64,000 nt of DNA, from contig NC_014305.1 in NCBI RefSeq assembly GCF_000196615.1, positions 1 through 64,000 on the forward strand. The letters are read 5' to 3'. The stretch comes from Erwinia billingiae Eb661 (GTDB lineage Bacteria > Pseudomonadota > Gammaproteobacteria > Enterobacterales > Enterobacteriaceae). A model generated the notes under the pieces. It saw nothing but the letters and a program-made list of their open reading frames with translations, made no database searches and was not told where the DNA came from. Position numbers and translations under genes: made by a program. Below are positions 1-7,753 of this stretch, in pieces (position 1 is the first letter of the stretch; every line of letters begins with the position of its first letter).

Positions 1-171
1 GTTGATTGTACGTGAAGCGCGTGCCAGGAAGCTGACCTAGTGGGCTTACCTTCTTGATACTTTAGTTATTGAGTGCTAGATTGCTGATCGGCTAGAAAAT
101 TATTGGTGGGCCACGCCGTAAGGTGGCAGGGAACAGGCTCTGACGTGAATTTGTGCGGGACCTAGAATAGC

Positions 172-252
172 AAAAACCCCGATAATCTCTTCTGTTTGGC
201 GACTTGAAGATTACCGGGGTCCACTAAAACTGTATAGAGTTTGTTGCTCTAT
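172..252 (-). ncRNA. RNAI-type antisense replication-control RNA
   Basis: On the minus strand a stem-loop (arms about 177-190 and 207-220) is followed directly by five U residues, so it can serve as both the RNAI hairpin and its terminator. On the mRNA strand its loop reads TTTGGCGACTT. It contains UUGGCG, the loop sequence known from the antisense targets of IncB, IncI1 and IncL/M replicons. By family knowledge RNAI would bind the repA leader and block leader-peptide translation. The 5' end is estimated from the promoter at 259-287. Length and function are inferred; the hairpin plus T run is seen directly. Confidence 0.8.
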
Positions 253-258
253 GCAGGG

Positions 259-287
259 AGTATAGTTTTATGCCTTTTAAAGGTCAA
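259..287 (-). promoter_or_regulatory. RNAI promoter
   Basis: Read on the minus strand there is a -35 TTGACC (282-287), a 17-base spacer, and a -10 TATACT (259-264), a near-consensus sigma-70 promoter. Transcription would start near 252 and run into the RNAI hairpin. It lies inside the leader-peptide reading frame, as expected for an antisense-controlled repA leader. Confidence 0.75.
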
Positions 288-326
288 CTCCCCCGGCGCA
301 ACATAAGCGCAGGGAGTCGTGTCTGA
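270..326 (+). CDS. RepA leader peptide (translational coupler), 18 aa
   Basis: An 18-codon frame starts with ATG at 270 and ends with TGA at 324-326. It overlaps the GTG start of repA at 319 in a different frame. This is the arrangement of TapA (IncFII) and RepY/RepB (IncI1, IncB, IncL/M) leaders, whose translation opens the repA start region. The peptide sequence itself carries no recognisable domain. In IncB/I relatives a CGCCAA pseudoknot partner lies between the antisense target and repA; I could not find it here. The nearest complement to the target loop is AGTCG at 315-319. The coupling role is inferred from the overlap. Confidence 0.65.
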   Translation: MPFKGQLPRRNISAGSRV

Positions 327-1383
327 ACGCCTCTTTACAATTTCTCCGACAGGGGCTGCAACAGCGCTCGCCGGTGCATACCGTCCCTCACGTCGCGGTG
401 AAGCTAACCGTCAGCGCAAAGGGCAGGCAAAAACGCACCGTAATCACCAGCCTAAGTTTAATGAAAAGATTCCGCGCGGCATGGCGTCAAAAGTGGTTGC
501 CTGCATCCGTGGCCATGACTGGTGCCGTAACGGCGACCTGACCGAACTCCGCCGTCAGGGCTACACCCCGTATTCGCGGATGTTTGATAAAACGTTCCGC
601 CCAAGACCCATGCGCATTACCCCGCGCTCGGAGAGTCGCGAGGCGCTGACCGCGCTGTCGCTGGTGCTGGCCGCGAACTGCGACTACAGCCCTGACAGCG
701 AATACATGTTTGAAGTCATGCTGCCGGTAGAGGATATGGCCCGCCGCATGGGCGTCCTGCACGTTTATGAGAGTGGCCGCAAGGCGTACGACGTCCTGCT
801 CAATGCCCTGCGGGTGCTGGAGCAGCTGGACTATGCAGTGGTGCACCGCGACCGCGACAGCGATTCGGGCCAGAACAAGCCGATGCGCATTTTCCTGACG
901 GAAAGCTTTTTTACTTCTCGCGGCATGTCCGTCGAAAACGTCCGGGAGTGGCTGCACAAGTACCGCCAGTGGGCGGTCGCCTCGGGCGTGGCCGAGTCCA
1001 TGCGCGATAAGTACGCGCGTCACCAGCTTAAGATGGCCCGCCTGGGCATCAGTATCGATAACCATCACTCGCTGAAGAACCGCCTGAAGCAGATAAAGCG
1101 CTGGGTGGTCAGCCCGGAGCTGCGGGCCGAGAAGCAGCGCGTGACTTCCGACCTCGAGGCCGCGCTTGATGGCCACGCCGGCAAACTGCGGCAGCTGCGT
1201 CCGCGCGCTGATGCCGGGCGCTGGCAGGCTGCATGGGTGCGCTGGTCATCCAGTCAGGCATGCCAGCCCGCACAGCGTTACACGCTGGAAGCAGCGGTTA
1301 AGGCCGAGCACCCGCAGATTCACGTCACCGACGCGGAGCGGTATTACCGCCTGCTGCTGGAGCGTGCCGGCGTCACCCTCTGA
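319..1383 (+). CDS. repA: Plasmid replication initiator RepA (IncL/M-like)
   Basis: This 354-aa protein has the organisation of enterobacterial RepA initiators of the IncL/M type. The N-terminus is basic. A conserved central region contains MASKVVACIR, MFEVMLPVEDMARRMGVLH and FLTESFFTSRG, followed by the long basic helix RLKQIKRWVVSPELRAEK. It should bind the origin just downstream and recruit host replication proteins. The start is a GTG at 319, overlapped by the leader-peptide stop. Expression should be controlled by RNAI at the level of leader translation. The length agrees with IncL/M RepA (about 350 aa) and exceeds IncFII RepA (about 285 aa). The exact Inc group is inferred from memory of the family, not from a search. 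Confidence 0.85.
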   Translation: MSERLFTISPTGAATALAGAYRPSRRGEANRQRKGQAKTHRNHQPKFNEKIPRGMASKVVACIRGHDWCRNGDLTELRRQGYTPYSRMFDKTFRPRPMRITPRSESREALTALSLVLAANCDYSPDSEYMFEVMLPVEDMARRMGVLHVYESGRKAYDVLLNALRVLEQLDYAVVHRDRDSDSGQNKPMRIFLTESFFTSRGMSVENVREWLHKYRQWAVASGVAESMRDKYARHQLKMARLGISIDNHHSLKNRLKQIKRWVVSPELRAEKQRVTSDLEAALDGHAGKLRQLRPRADAGRWQAAWVRWSSSQACQPAQRYTLEAAVKAEHPQIHVTDAERYYRLLLERAGVTL

Positions 1384-1559
1384 TTTACCCCCCCCCTCTT
1401 AAATAACCGCGCCCGTCGCGGTGTCTGTGCTGGCGCTGAACGGATAACCCCGCGGCCGGCAGGCTTTCGCACGCCCGAAATCCGGCGTCAGCCGCATTTT
1501 CGACCACGATTTACGGCGACATCCTGCCGCCGCCGGCAGGAAAGTACATTCAGCACCCC

Positions 1560-1642
1560 GTTAACTTCGAACCTTTCATCCGTGTGCCTCCTTCAGTGCA
1601 GTTAACTTCGAAAACACCCCACCCGATATCGTTAATTCCGAA
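1560..1642 (+). repeat. Three iteron-like direct repeats
   Basis: GTTAACTTCGAA occurs at 1560-1571 and 1601-1612, and a variant GTTAATTCCGAA at 1631-1642. Spacing is 41 and 30 bases, about four and three helical turns. They lie 180-260 bases after repA, so they are candidate RepA binding sites. That function is inferred. Confidence 0.5.
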
Positions 1643-1809
1643 CGTTACTTCTGAACAAAACATGCTTTCTAAAGAAAGAGTACCCGGAGCCCGCTACGCA
1701 GGCGTCTGGGTAGCTCCCTTCGCCCTGCTCAGGGCATTCCGTTACGGCAACAGGCGCCAGGCCTGCACAGGCAATGAACCAGCACCCCGGCAGGCCGGGG
1801 CAGACAGGA

Positions 1810-1934
1810 TTAGTTACAACACTCAGGTGTCGTGGTAGCAGCGGTCACTTCAGCATCTGTTCCCCATGCAAAGCCGCCCCGCCCCGGGCCGGAGGCCCGG
1901 AACAGAGTGGCTTTATAATGGGTGTTGTAACTAA
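1810..1934. repeat. Long-range inverted repeat near the origin
   Basis: A perfect 13-base inverted repeat, TTAGTTACAACAC at 1810-1822 and GTGTTGTAACTAA at 1922-1934, encloses about 100 bases containing the GC-rich hairpin CCGGGCC-gga-GGCCCGG. A second pair (CTTCAGCAT at 1849-1857 and ATGCTGAAG at 1958-1966) interleaves with it. The nested dyads suggest a folded single strand or recombination/priming site. The role is unknown. Confidence 0.55.
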
Positions 1935-2305
1935 ACATCAATGTCGCTTCAGTCATGATGCTGAAGCTACTGAGTACACGCACGTAAGCGCCAGAGGCGC
2001 TAACGCGGAGATACGCCCGGTCTACGACCGGACCACTCCGACAGCGCATATTAGGCTTCTTCGTTGCTTATAACGGGTCTGGCTTTGCAGGGCGGTGGGT
2101 TGGATTGGTGATATCTATCAATGCAGGCCGGCTGACGCCGGGTCACGGCGACCCTTCGCAACCGGGATACGGGTAAGTACCAGTTGTCGCCTCCATGCGC
2201 TTATACGCATAAAATATTGCCTAAGATATAAGTGAGCGTTATGTTTTATCCTATAAGAGAACGACTTTCTCTACGGAAAGTAAGGGAATATTTGAGGAGG
2301 GACAT

Positions 2306-2782
2306 ATGGATACTACAGAAGAGCTGCATAACACCTATTTCTATGCGGGCAGGCCGAATCTTTCTGCCAGTGAGTTGCTGTTCATGATTTTCTGCGAGCA
2401 ATTTGCTGAGCAGTTGGGTATCGATGATTTTGCCGCCATTGCCGCCATTGCCGCCATTGCCGCCATCCTGACAGGACGTAATAACCTTCCCACAAGGACC
2501 AAGCCCCGTGACGCGATTGACGGTACATCACGCGCCTCACGGGAGGCACGTAAGGTTTTCGGGACAAGAAAATTTCCATGGGGAATCAAACTGCCGACGG
2601 TTGTGGGCGGGTACCCTCCTTCCTCTCTGAGGCTGCATATGACCAGGAAGATCAGCACATTTACCGGCCGGGCAATACCGGTGGTGGGCTGGGTACTCCT
2701 GTCGAAGGACGTAGCGGAAATTACCTTTAAAACGATAACGCACTACAACGCCATTGCCCGGGGGAATGACAAGATATGGTAG
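2306..2782 (+). CDS. STM2901-like hypothetical protein
   Basis: This 158-aa protein resembles the Salmonella STM2901 family, small enterobacterial proteins of unknown function found beside DUF1493 genes. Recognisable segments are TYFYAGRPNLSASELLF, the GRNNLPTRTKP stretch, GTSRASREARK and a C-terminal amphipathic part. The start at 2306 has an excellent ribosome binding site (GAGGAGGG). Residues about 43-54 are built from four nine-base repeats giving Ala-Ala-Ile units. The next gene starts seven bases before this one ends, so the pair is translationally coupled. Family assignment is from memory of the sequence pattern; function is unknown. Confidence 0.7.
   Translation: MDTTEELHNTYFYAGRPNLSASELLFMIFCEQFAEQLGIDDFAAIAAIAAIAAILTGRNNLPTRTKPRDAIDGTSRASREARKVFGTRKFPWGIKLPTVVGGYPPSSLRLHMTRKISTFTGRAIPVVGWVLLSKDVAEITFKTITHYNAIARGNDKIW
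2432..2467 (+). repeat. In-frame nine-base tandem repeat (four units)
   Basis: Four consecutive copies of GCCGCCATT (the last ending in C) encode Ala-Ala-Ile repeats inside the STM2901-like gene. The unit is a multiple of three, so slippage would change protein length without a frameshift. Confidence 0.9.
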
Positions 2783-3066
2783 ATGAAACGGAACGCCGGA
2801 TACTGGAAATCATTGAACCGTGGAACGGAAGGTCCCTTCTGACGCTTAAAAGGAAGGATATTTCCGCAGTGACGTCGCTCAACGGTGACATGAATATGGA
2901 TCCTGAAGACGCTGCCGAACTCCTTGGGGAGGTGTTTTCCGCTTTTGACCTGCAGCTGGATGATGTCGATCTCAGCCTTTATTATCCGCGAAACAGGCGG
3001 GATGCAAGGCCACTTACGATAAACATGCTGGTTGCCTCAGCAAAATCGGGACGATGGTTATATTAA
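2776..3066 (+). CDS. DUF1493 family protein
   Basis: A 96-aa acidic protein of the DUF1493 type, a small enterobacterial family of unknown biochemical role. Conserved elements are the N-terminal acidic helix, LLTLKRKDISAVTSL, the MNMDPEDAAELLGEVFSAF helix, and the C-terminal LTINMLVASAKSGRWLY-like tail typical of the family. It starts inside the end of the STM2901-like gene, so the two form one operon. The same neighbour pair is known in Salmonella (STM2901 region), which supports both calls. Confidence 0.75.
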   Translation: MVDETERRILEIIEPWNGRSLLTLKRKDISAVTSLNGDMNMDPEDAAELLGEVFSAFDLQLDDVDLSLYYPRNRRDARPLTINMLVASAKSGRWLY

Positions 3067-3136
3067 CAGGCCTTTCTGAAGGCATAGCAGGCATGTCCTT
3101 AACTGGGTCAGGCCTTATGAGCAGCAGAGTCAGCGT

Positions 3137-4402
3137 ATGAAAAAAAGATACAGCATCACCTTTCTTCAGGACGGCATCAGCCGGGCATTCACGCCGGAAG
3201 AGCAGGTCCGGGAGAGTGGCAGCCGCTGGCAGGACCTGCTTAAGGACCTGCATGGCGATGCGTGGGGCAAATGCGGATGTCCGGGCAGCGGTCTGAAGGC
3301 GCTGACCATCCGTCACACCACCAGTACCGGCTATTACTCGCCGGTTAAAAAGCCGCTCACCGGCGCTGAACATGCCCCCGACTGCGTTTTTCATTCTGTT
3401 ATTAATGACTTTTCGAAAGCCGTTTATGGGGGCACCGTTATCCGTGAGAATGACGACGGCACGGTAAACGTGGTGCTTGCCGTCGGGCTGCGTCAGCGTG
3501 AACCGTCGGCGAAGAGCGACGCGCCGGTTCGCCCCCCGCGTCCGGCGCTGATTGCTGGCGGTGGACAGCCGGACATGAAGCTGGCAGGTCTGCTGCACCT
3601 GCTGTGGGACATGAGCAGCCTGAACAGGTGGTATCCCTGGTTCGCCGGCAAGCGTTTTACCGGCAGCGTACACGGCTGGCTCAGGGCACAGTCGGATAAT
3701 ATCCTGGTGCGGGGCACCCGGCTCAGCGACGTCCTTCTGGCCGGCGCAGTTAAAGATTCGGAGCAGGCGCTGGCGAACAGGGAAACGGTGAAAAGCGTCA
3801 TCCGGGAGCATCAGCGGCCGGTCATCATTACCCGCCTGCGCAAATGGCGGAAGGAGGACGCGTCTTTCAATACCGGCGCCCTGCCGGTACGTGATTTCTG
3901 GGGGCTGCCGGAGATGCTAATCAGCCGGGGACGCTTCAACCGGCTGGCCGTGCATTACCCGCGTGCATTCGCCGCATGGCAGCGTGGTGACGACGTGGTG
4001 GCAATAGTGCTGGCGGAGACGCCTGCGTGGGACGTCGCATCGCGGAATTACCGGACCAGGGTTCTGCGCATAGCCCTGATGGCGGTGAGTAAGGAATGGG
4101 TACCCTTTGAGTCGTCTTATGAAAAACGGGTGGAAGAAGCGCTGCGTTCGCAGAAGCGGAGCTTTATCAAGCCGCTGCGCTATGACGCGCGGGATGAGGA
4201 CACTTTCCCGGATTTCCTTCTCACCGATACACGCTCATCACGGCCGGTGCCGATGGAAGTTTTCGGTATGGCCACGCTGGAATACATCGTGCGGCGGGAA
4301 AAGAAAAAAGAGTATTACAACCGTAATTACACGCCGGCGGGTTGGTGGTACTGGAGCCCGCCGGAGTCAGGGGAGGACATGCCGCCTTTCCCTTCCCGGT
4401 AA
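3137..4402 (+). CDS. DUF1173 family protein
   Basis: A 421-aa protein matching DUF1173, a family of uncharacterised plasmid and island proteins of enterics. Characteristic parts are a cysteine-containing N-terminal segment (GKCGCPGSG), KLAGLLHLLWDMSSLNRW around residues 150-165, and a C-terminal region (PDFLLTDTRSSRPVPMEVFG) that resembles a nuclease-like fold core. That last point is only a suggestion. The gene lies about 70 bases after DUF1493 in the same direction. The start ATG at 3137 follows a weak Shine-Dalgarno. Function is unknown. Confidence 0.75.
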   Translation: MKKRYSITFLQDGISRAFTPEEQVRESGSRWQDLLKDLHGDAWGKCGCPGSGLKALTIRHTTSTGYYSPVKKPLTGAEHAPDCVFHSVINDFSKAVYGGTVIRENDDGTVNVVLAVGLRQREPSAKSDAPVRPPRPALIAGGGQPDMKLAGLLHLLWDMSSLNRWYPWFAGKRFTGSVHGWLRAQSDNILVRGTRLSDVLLAGAVKDSEQALANRETVKSVIREHQRPVIITRLRKWRKEDASFNTGALPVRDFWGLPEMLISRGRFNRLAVHYPRAFAAWQRGDDVVAIVLAETPAWDVASRNYRTRVLRIALMAVSKEWVPFESSYEKRVEEALRSQKRSFIKPLRYDARDEDTFPDFLLTDTRSSRPVPMEVFGMATLEYIVRREKKKEYYNRNYTPAGWWYWSPPESGEDMPPFPSR

Positions 4403-4406
4403 GCCA

Positions 4407-4928
4407 TCAGCTACCGGTTTCAGGAAGGTAACGTTTGCTGTGGAAGGCGCGAAGGGTCTCGATATCCATCACCGGGCTGGTTCTGTGAACCATGGCATGG
4501 CAGTTAGGGCAAAGGGGTATCAGGTCGTTGATGGCATTCAGCCGGTAGCCATTACCCACGGTGTGCAACGGCTTTATATGATGGACATGGATGAAGCCGC
4601 TGCCCGGTTCCCAGTAGACGTCTTCGAAACTGAACCCGCATCCCCGGCAGCGGTAGCCGTAATGCTGCAGGCATTCCCTTCTTAACCAGTATTTGTTTCC
4701 TGGCACCCCCCCGGCATAGCCTTCGGACGTGGTCAGCTCATCAGGATAGTGGTTAGTGCAATGAAGGCGGCCCGGGTCGGGCTCCGATGTTTTCCTGCCA
4801 TTGGCTGCCCGGCAACCGGAATTTTCACTGAACGGTAGCGTATGTCCGGCGCCGCAAAGCTTCGTTTGTTCGCATCGTAAAGTTACGATTATGCATTGCA
4901 GGTAACCTGAAGAGCCCCTGCATGGCAT
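4407..4928 (-). CDS. HNH endonuclease, McrA-like C-terminal type
   Basis: The C-terminal half is a clear HNH nuclease. It has a CxxC zinc pair (CRGCGF), then FIHVHHIKPL with the catalytic His pair, and DLIPLCPNCHAMVHR carrying the second CxxC and final His. This is the pattern of McrA-like and phage-type HNH enzymes that cut DNA. The first 75 residues (rich in Cys, Ser and Gly) do not look like a standard domain, and the start lacks a good ribosome binding site, so the gene may be 5'-truncated. It converges on DUF1173 with only four bases between the stops. A defence role is possible but inferred. Confidence 0.7.
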   Translation of the reverse strand: MPCRGSSGYLQCIIVTLRCEQTKLCGAGHTLPFSENSGCRAANGRKTSEPDPGRLHCTNHYPDELTTSEGYAGGVPGNKYWLRRECLQHYGYRCRGCGFSFEDVYWEPGSGFIHVHHIKPLHTVGNGYRLNAINDLIPLCPNCHAMVHRTSPVMDIETLRAFHSKRYLPETGS

Positions 4929-4960
4929 AACCTGCGGTCCTCTGAGGGGAGTATTCCTGG

Positions 4961-5152
4961 ATGCTTAATATACTTGAACTGTTGTCTGATGTTTTCATCT
5001 GGTGGCCGGCACGGGACAAAAAGCGCATCCGCAGGATATCAGGTGATAAAAACGGGATTGCCACCCTTGAGTACAGGCCTGTCAGCAATATTTCGGGGAA
5101 AAATCCCGTAGATGATCCTCATCCCGTGAAAAAAGAGTCTGACTCTCAGTAG
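4961..5152 (+). CDS. Small hypothetical protein, 63 aa
   Basis: A 63-codon frame preceded by a good ribosome binding site (GAGGGGAG about nine bases before ATG). The N-terminus is hydrophobic (LNILELLSDVFIWW) and followed by a highly charged basic stretch (ARDKKRIRRISGDK), so the protein could be membrane-associated. No family is recognised. It diverges from the HNH gene. Coding status is uncertain. Confidence 0.35.
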   Translation: MLNILELLSDVFIWWPARDKKRIRRISGDKNGIATLEYRPVSNISGKNPVDDPHPVKKESDSQ

Positions 5153-5243
5153 AATGACAACTCACGTTAACGGGGTTCTAAGCCAGAACCCCATTTATAA
5201 ATAATGTGAAAACAGGCGCGGATGCGCCTGCATAAAGGACAGA

Positions 5244-5627
5244 TTATTCCAGGACTGCCGCAAGGACCGGAGGAACACCGGGGCGGCCATTGGTCAGACA
5301 GGTGGCAGTGAAGGTTGCTTCGGCATACACCAAATCGTTAACCAGAATCTGCTGGAAAAAATTTACCCGGCTGCGTTTTTCGTTTTTTACCGGCTGACAG
5401 GTCACCATCAGCTCGTCTCCTGCCTTCAGGCTTTTCTTGAAGCTGAGGGTGTACTCCAGCAACATATGAATACGCCCCTGTTTAAACTCCTCTTCGAGAT
5501 TCAGTCCCAGCGCCTCTGCCATATAAGCATGGCGAGCCCACTCCAGATAGAAGGGGTAGTAAAGACCATCAACCACGCCTTGAAAATCAACATGGTTCGG
5601 GTCAACGGTGTAGTGTTTGCAAAACAT
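5244..5627 (-). CDS. Acyl-CoA thioesterase, 4HBT hotdog fold
   Basis: A 127-aa single hotdog-domain protein of the YbgC/FadM/4HBT group, which hydrolyses acyl-CoA thioesters. The N-terminal VDFQGVVDGLYYPFYLEWARH contains the conserved Asp and the Tyr-rich helix of the family (usually D-xx-GHVNNxxYLxYxE). Here GVVDGLYYPFY replaces the usual G-H/V-V-N/Y segment. The core strands (LLEYTLSFKKSLKAGDEL, VYAEATFTATCL) follow. The start ATG has an AAGGAAG ribosome binding site six bases upstream. The native substrate cannot be told. It stands alone on the minus strand. Confidence 0.75.
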   Translation of the reverse strand: MFCKHYTVDPNHVDFQGVVDGLYYPFYLEWARHAYMAEALGLNLEEEFKQGRIHMLLEYTLSFKKSLKAGDELMVTCQPVKNEKRSRVNFFQQILVNDLVYAEATFTATCLTNGRPGVPPVLAAVLE

Positions 5628-6373
5628 AGTTCTTCCTTTGAATCTGTTTCATCAGGCTGGTTTTCCTGTCATTCTGCACGCCGGCAGTTCTCAGAATCCT
5701 CATGTACTGCGTGTGTGCTGCATTAATTACTGTTGGAAAGCGCCCAGCCGGGAGATTCCAGCTGCTTGACGGCATCTGCTCCGGCGCCATTTGCAGTCTG
5801 TAACCTTGTTCTCATAGAACTCCCGCGCCTGAAAACTGAAAGTATCAATACAGACGCGCTGACTGCCACGTACAATAGCTTCGGGGTTTGAAGTCCAACC
5901 GAAAGAGATCGTACGCTAAGTGCATTTTTTGAGCAAATAAGTGGAGTAAAGAAAGAGATGGTTTCGTTTACTTTTGCTATTGGAGTCAGTATCCATGCGG
6001 TTTTCTTCATTCCGGTGAAATAAACTCGGTAATCAAGCCAGCGCAGACATTGCCGACAACGCCACGATTTTATAGACTTAAAATCATATATTTACGCTCT
6101 TGGCGTACGTATCCGGCCCCAATACAATGTCCGCCTTTTCGCCCATGGCTGTCCTCGGATCCTAGCCTGTGGCAGCCTCGTGCCATAACGGGACATTCAC
6201 AATTAATGCGTGTTGCGTAAAAAATATAGATTAAATCACTGTATGAATATTGATTAAAATCCAATAGATGATAGTTAAGTTATTGAATAATTATAATGTT
6301 ATATAAAGTGGATGTAACCTCCCATAATATGTAATATATGTTAAATTTTAATAGATGGAAAGGACGCGTAGCG
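5628..6373. other. Eroded intergenic region
   Basis: About 750 bases without a convincing gene. A short plus-strand frame ending near 6020 (tail VSFTFAIGVSIHAVFFIPVK) looks like the end of a membrane protein but lacks a start, so it may be a gene remnant. The last 130 bases are AT-rich and probably hold the promoter of the following acetyltransferase. Confidence 0.4.
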
Positions 6374-6916
6374 ATGCATATTGATGAAATCCCCACACCT
6401 TTTCTTCAGCATGAACGGTTTGAGCTCATCGCGCCTTCTATGAGTCGCGTAGAAGAAATGCAGCGTAAGAAAAACGAATTTTGCCCCCTCCATCATGAGT
6501 TTTTACTCTGGTCTCCGGGCTTTCATTCGCTTGAAACTGTGAAAAAGAAGATGGGTGAGGCGTTAGATAATTTTATTAATGATTCACATGAATATATTTT
6601 TCTTATCATTTGTCGTGAGAGCAATACGCTACTGGGATGCATCAGTATTTTTATTCGCAACGTATCAATCCCTTATTATGAGATTGGCTACTGGCTTGCG
6701 ACTGATGCAATGGGCAGAGGCATAATGACTGAGGCATGCAAAATGGTCACGAACATTGCATCAGTTTTTTTCAAAGCCAAGAAAATCGAAATCCGTACTG
6801 CCGGACGTAATGAGCGTAGTCAATCTGTTGCTTTGAAAAGCGGCTTCAAACTTGAAGCCAGACTTATTAATGACCGACTGGACAGTGCAGGGGTGATTGA
6901 TGATACTTTTATCTAA
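6374..6916 (+). CDS. GNAT family N-acetyltransferase (RimJ/RimL-like)
   Basis: About 180 aa with the layout of RimJ/RimL-type GNAT enzymes, which transfer acetyl from acetyl-CoA to an amine. It opens with an ERFELIAPSM strand, then YIFLIICRESNTLLGCISIF (strands 2-4), YEIGYWLATDAMGRGIMTEACKMV (acetyl-CoA pyrophosphate loop, here MGRGIMTEA) and NERSQSVALKSGFKLEA. I prefer the ATG at 6374 over an upstream in-frame ATG at 6338, because family members start close to this point and an AGGA lies nine bases before it. The gene ends within a 57-base segment that recurs at 19700. The substrate is unknown. Confidence 0.75.
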   Translation: MHIDEIPTPFLQHERFELIAPSMSRVEEMQRKKNEFCPLHHEFLLWSPGFHSLETVKKKMGEALDNFINDSHEYIFLIICRESNTLLGCISIFIRNVSIPYYEIGYWLATDAMGRGIMTEACKMVTNIASVFFKAKKIEIRTAGRNERSQSVALKSGFKLEARLINDRLDSAGVIDDTFI

Positions 6917-6958
6917 AGGTATCACAGCTAAGAAAGCAGCCAAAAAATGGCTTTTAAA
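6902..6958 (+). repeat. 57-base repeat with hairpin, copy 1
   Basis: This segment covers the last codons and the 3' flank of the GNAT gene. It recurs at 19700-19756 with two mismatches seen. It contains AGCCA-aaaaa-TGGCT followed by TTTT, which looks like an intrinsic terminator. The second copy lies beside a decayed GNAT-like tail, so the repeat probably reflects two related acetyltransferase genes with a shared terminator. Confidence 0.75.
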
Positions 6959-7173
6959 ATGATGAAAATTTCTTTATGCGTTGCCCCCGGCCTTCCTGGT
7001 CAGACCTACCTCAGTAAAAACGATGTCGGGCCCTTGCTCAAAGCTGTGCGAAATTCTTAGGCGGCTTAATGCCACAGGTGTACGTTGTCGACTCAAGAAA
7101 TTTCGATGGATGTGCTTTAGAACTCGAATGTTAAAATCTAGTGTATGGCTGATTAGAAATTTAAGGGAATAAT

Positions 7174-7407
7174 ATGAAAATAGCTATATGTGAGGTATCG
7201 CACTTTCCGGAACTGACGACAGTATTTTTCGAAATGGAGTCGTATTACTTTGGCCGTGAGGCCGCCAGCTATGATGAAATATTATCTTACCTGACTCATA
7301 AGGTTTTCTCTTTGTATTCAGGCGTGACCGTGCTTGGAGCATGGAAAAACGGGACACTTGTTGGCTTTGCCACCTTCACATTGATGTTTCCGGCTCCCAG
7401 ATGCTCC
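7174..7407 (+). pseudogene. GNAT acetyltransferase fragment, cut by IS3 element
   Basis: The first 78 codons of an acetyltransferase-like gene start at an ATG with a fair ribosome binding site. The fragment holds the N-terminal strand and helix (FPELTTVFFEMESYYFG), DEILSYLTHKVF, and the strand VLGAWKNGTLVGFATF. The frame enters the inverted repeat of the IS3-family element at 7408 and stops seven codons later. The acetyl-CoA binding half is missing, and no continuation exists on the other side of the element. GNAT membership is likely but rests on the N-terminal half only. Confidence 0.6.
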
Positions 7408-7486
7408 TGTAAGTATCCCGCTTAACCGGACCATTCACTTTTAGAGATCTTCCGACATACTGATTTTGTCCTTCGAGGAGATCACC

Positions 7487-7753
7487 ATGCGAAAAGCCCG
7501 ATTCACTGAACACCAAATCATCGCCGTTCTGAAATCCGTCGAAGCCGGACGCACCGTCAAAGATGTCTGCCGCGAAGCGGGAATATCTGAGGCCTCGTAC
7601 TACAACTGGAAAGCAAAGTACGGCGGGATGGAAGCCTCTGATATCAAAAAGATGAAGGATCTTGAGGACGAAAATCGCCGTCTCAAACAAATGTTTGCCG
7701 ATCTCAGTCTTGAATGCCGGACGCTGAAAGATGTCATCGAAAAAAAGCTTTAA
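7487..7753 (+). CDS. IS3-family transposase OrfA
   Basis: An 88-aa DNA-binding OrfA with the helix-turn-helix RKARFTEHQIIAVLKSVEAG..VCREAGISEASYYNWK and a leucine-zipper region (DLEDENRRLKQMFADL) for multimerisation. An in-frame ATG at 7466 exists, but the 7487 start has GAGGAG seven bases upstream and begins with MRKARFTE, standard for the group. It ends in the A7 slippery run where a -1 frameshift yields the OrfAB transposase. Confidence 0.9.
   Translation: MRKARFTEHQIIAVLKSVEAGRTVKDVCREAGISEASYYNWKAKYGGMEASDIKKMKDLEDENRRLKQMFADLSLECRTLKDVIEKKL

Larger units (their letters stand above)
1384..2305. other. Probable origin region downstream of repA
   Basis: No convincing gene is seen in these 920 bases. 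Directly after the repA stop is a run of nine C (1388-1396). It is followed by GC-rich hairpin sequence (arms of a CCTGCC/GGCAGG type near 1523-1540), three direct repeats (1560-1642) and a long-range inverted repeat (1810-1934) enclosing a GC-rich hairpin near 1880-1900. Position after repA and repeat content fit oriV plus leading-strand signals of RepA theta replicons, which lie immediately downstream of repA. No consensus DnaA box was found. Confidence 0.5.

Noticed and set aside
487..1176. 229-codon minus-strand frame opposite repA
   Set aside because: It is antisense to a clear RepA gene, rich in Ala/Val/His/Arg as expected from a high-GC shadow frame, and has no domain or ribosome binding site.
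319..1383. IncFII (RepFIIA) assignment of the replicon
   Set aside because: RepA length and motifs (MASKVVACIR, FLTESFFTSRG) and the UUGGCG loop fit IncL/M and IncB/I control better than IncFII.
3014..3811. 265-codon minus-strand frame opposite DUF1173
   Set aside because: Shadow of the DUF1173 gene; no recognisable content.
4107..4685. Plus-strand 192-codon frame over the DUF1173 end and HNH gene
   Set aside because: It overlaps the HNH gene on the opposite strand, whose CxxC and HH motifs are unambiguous.
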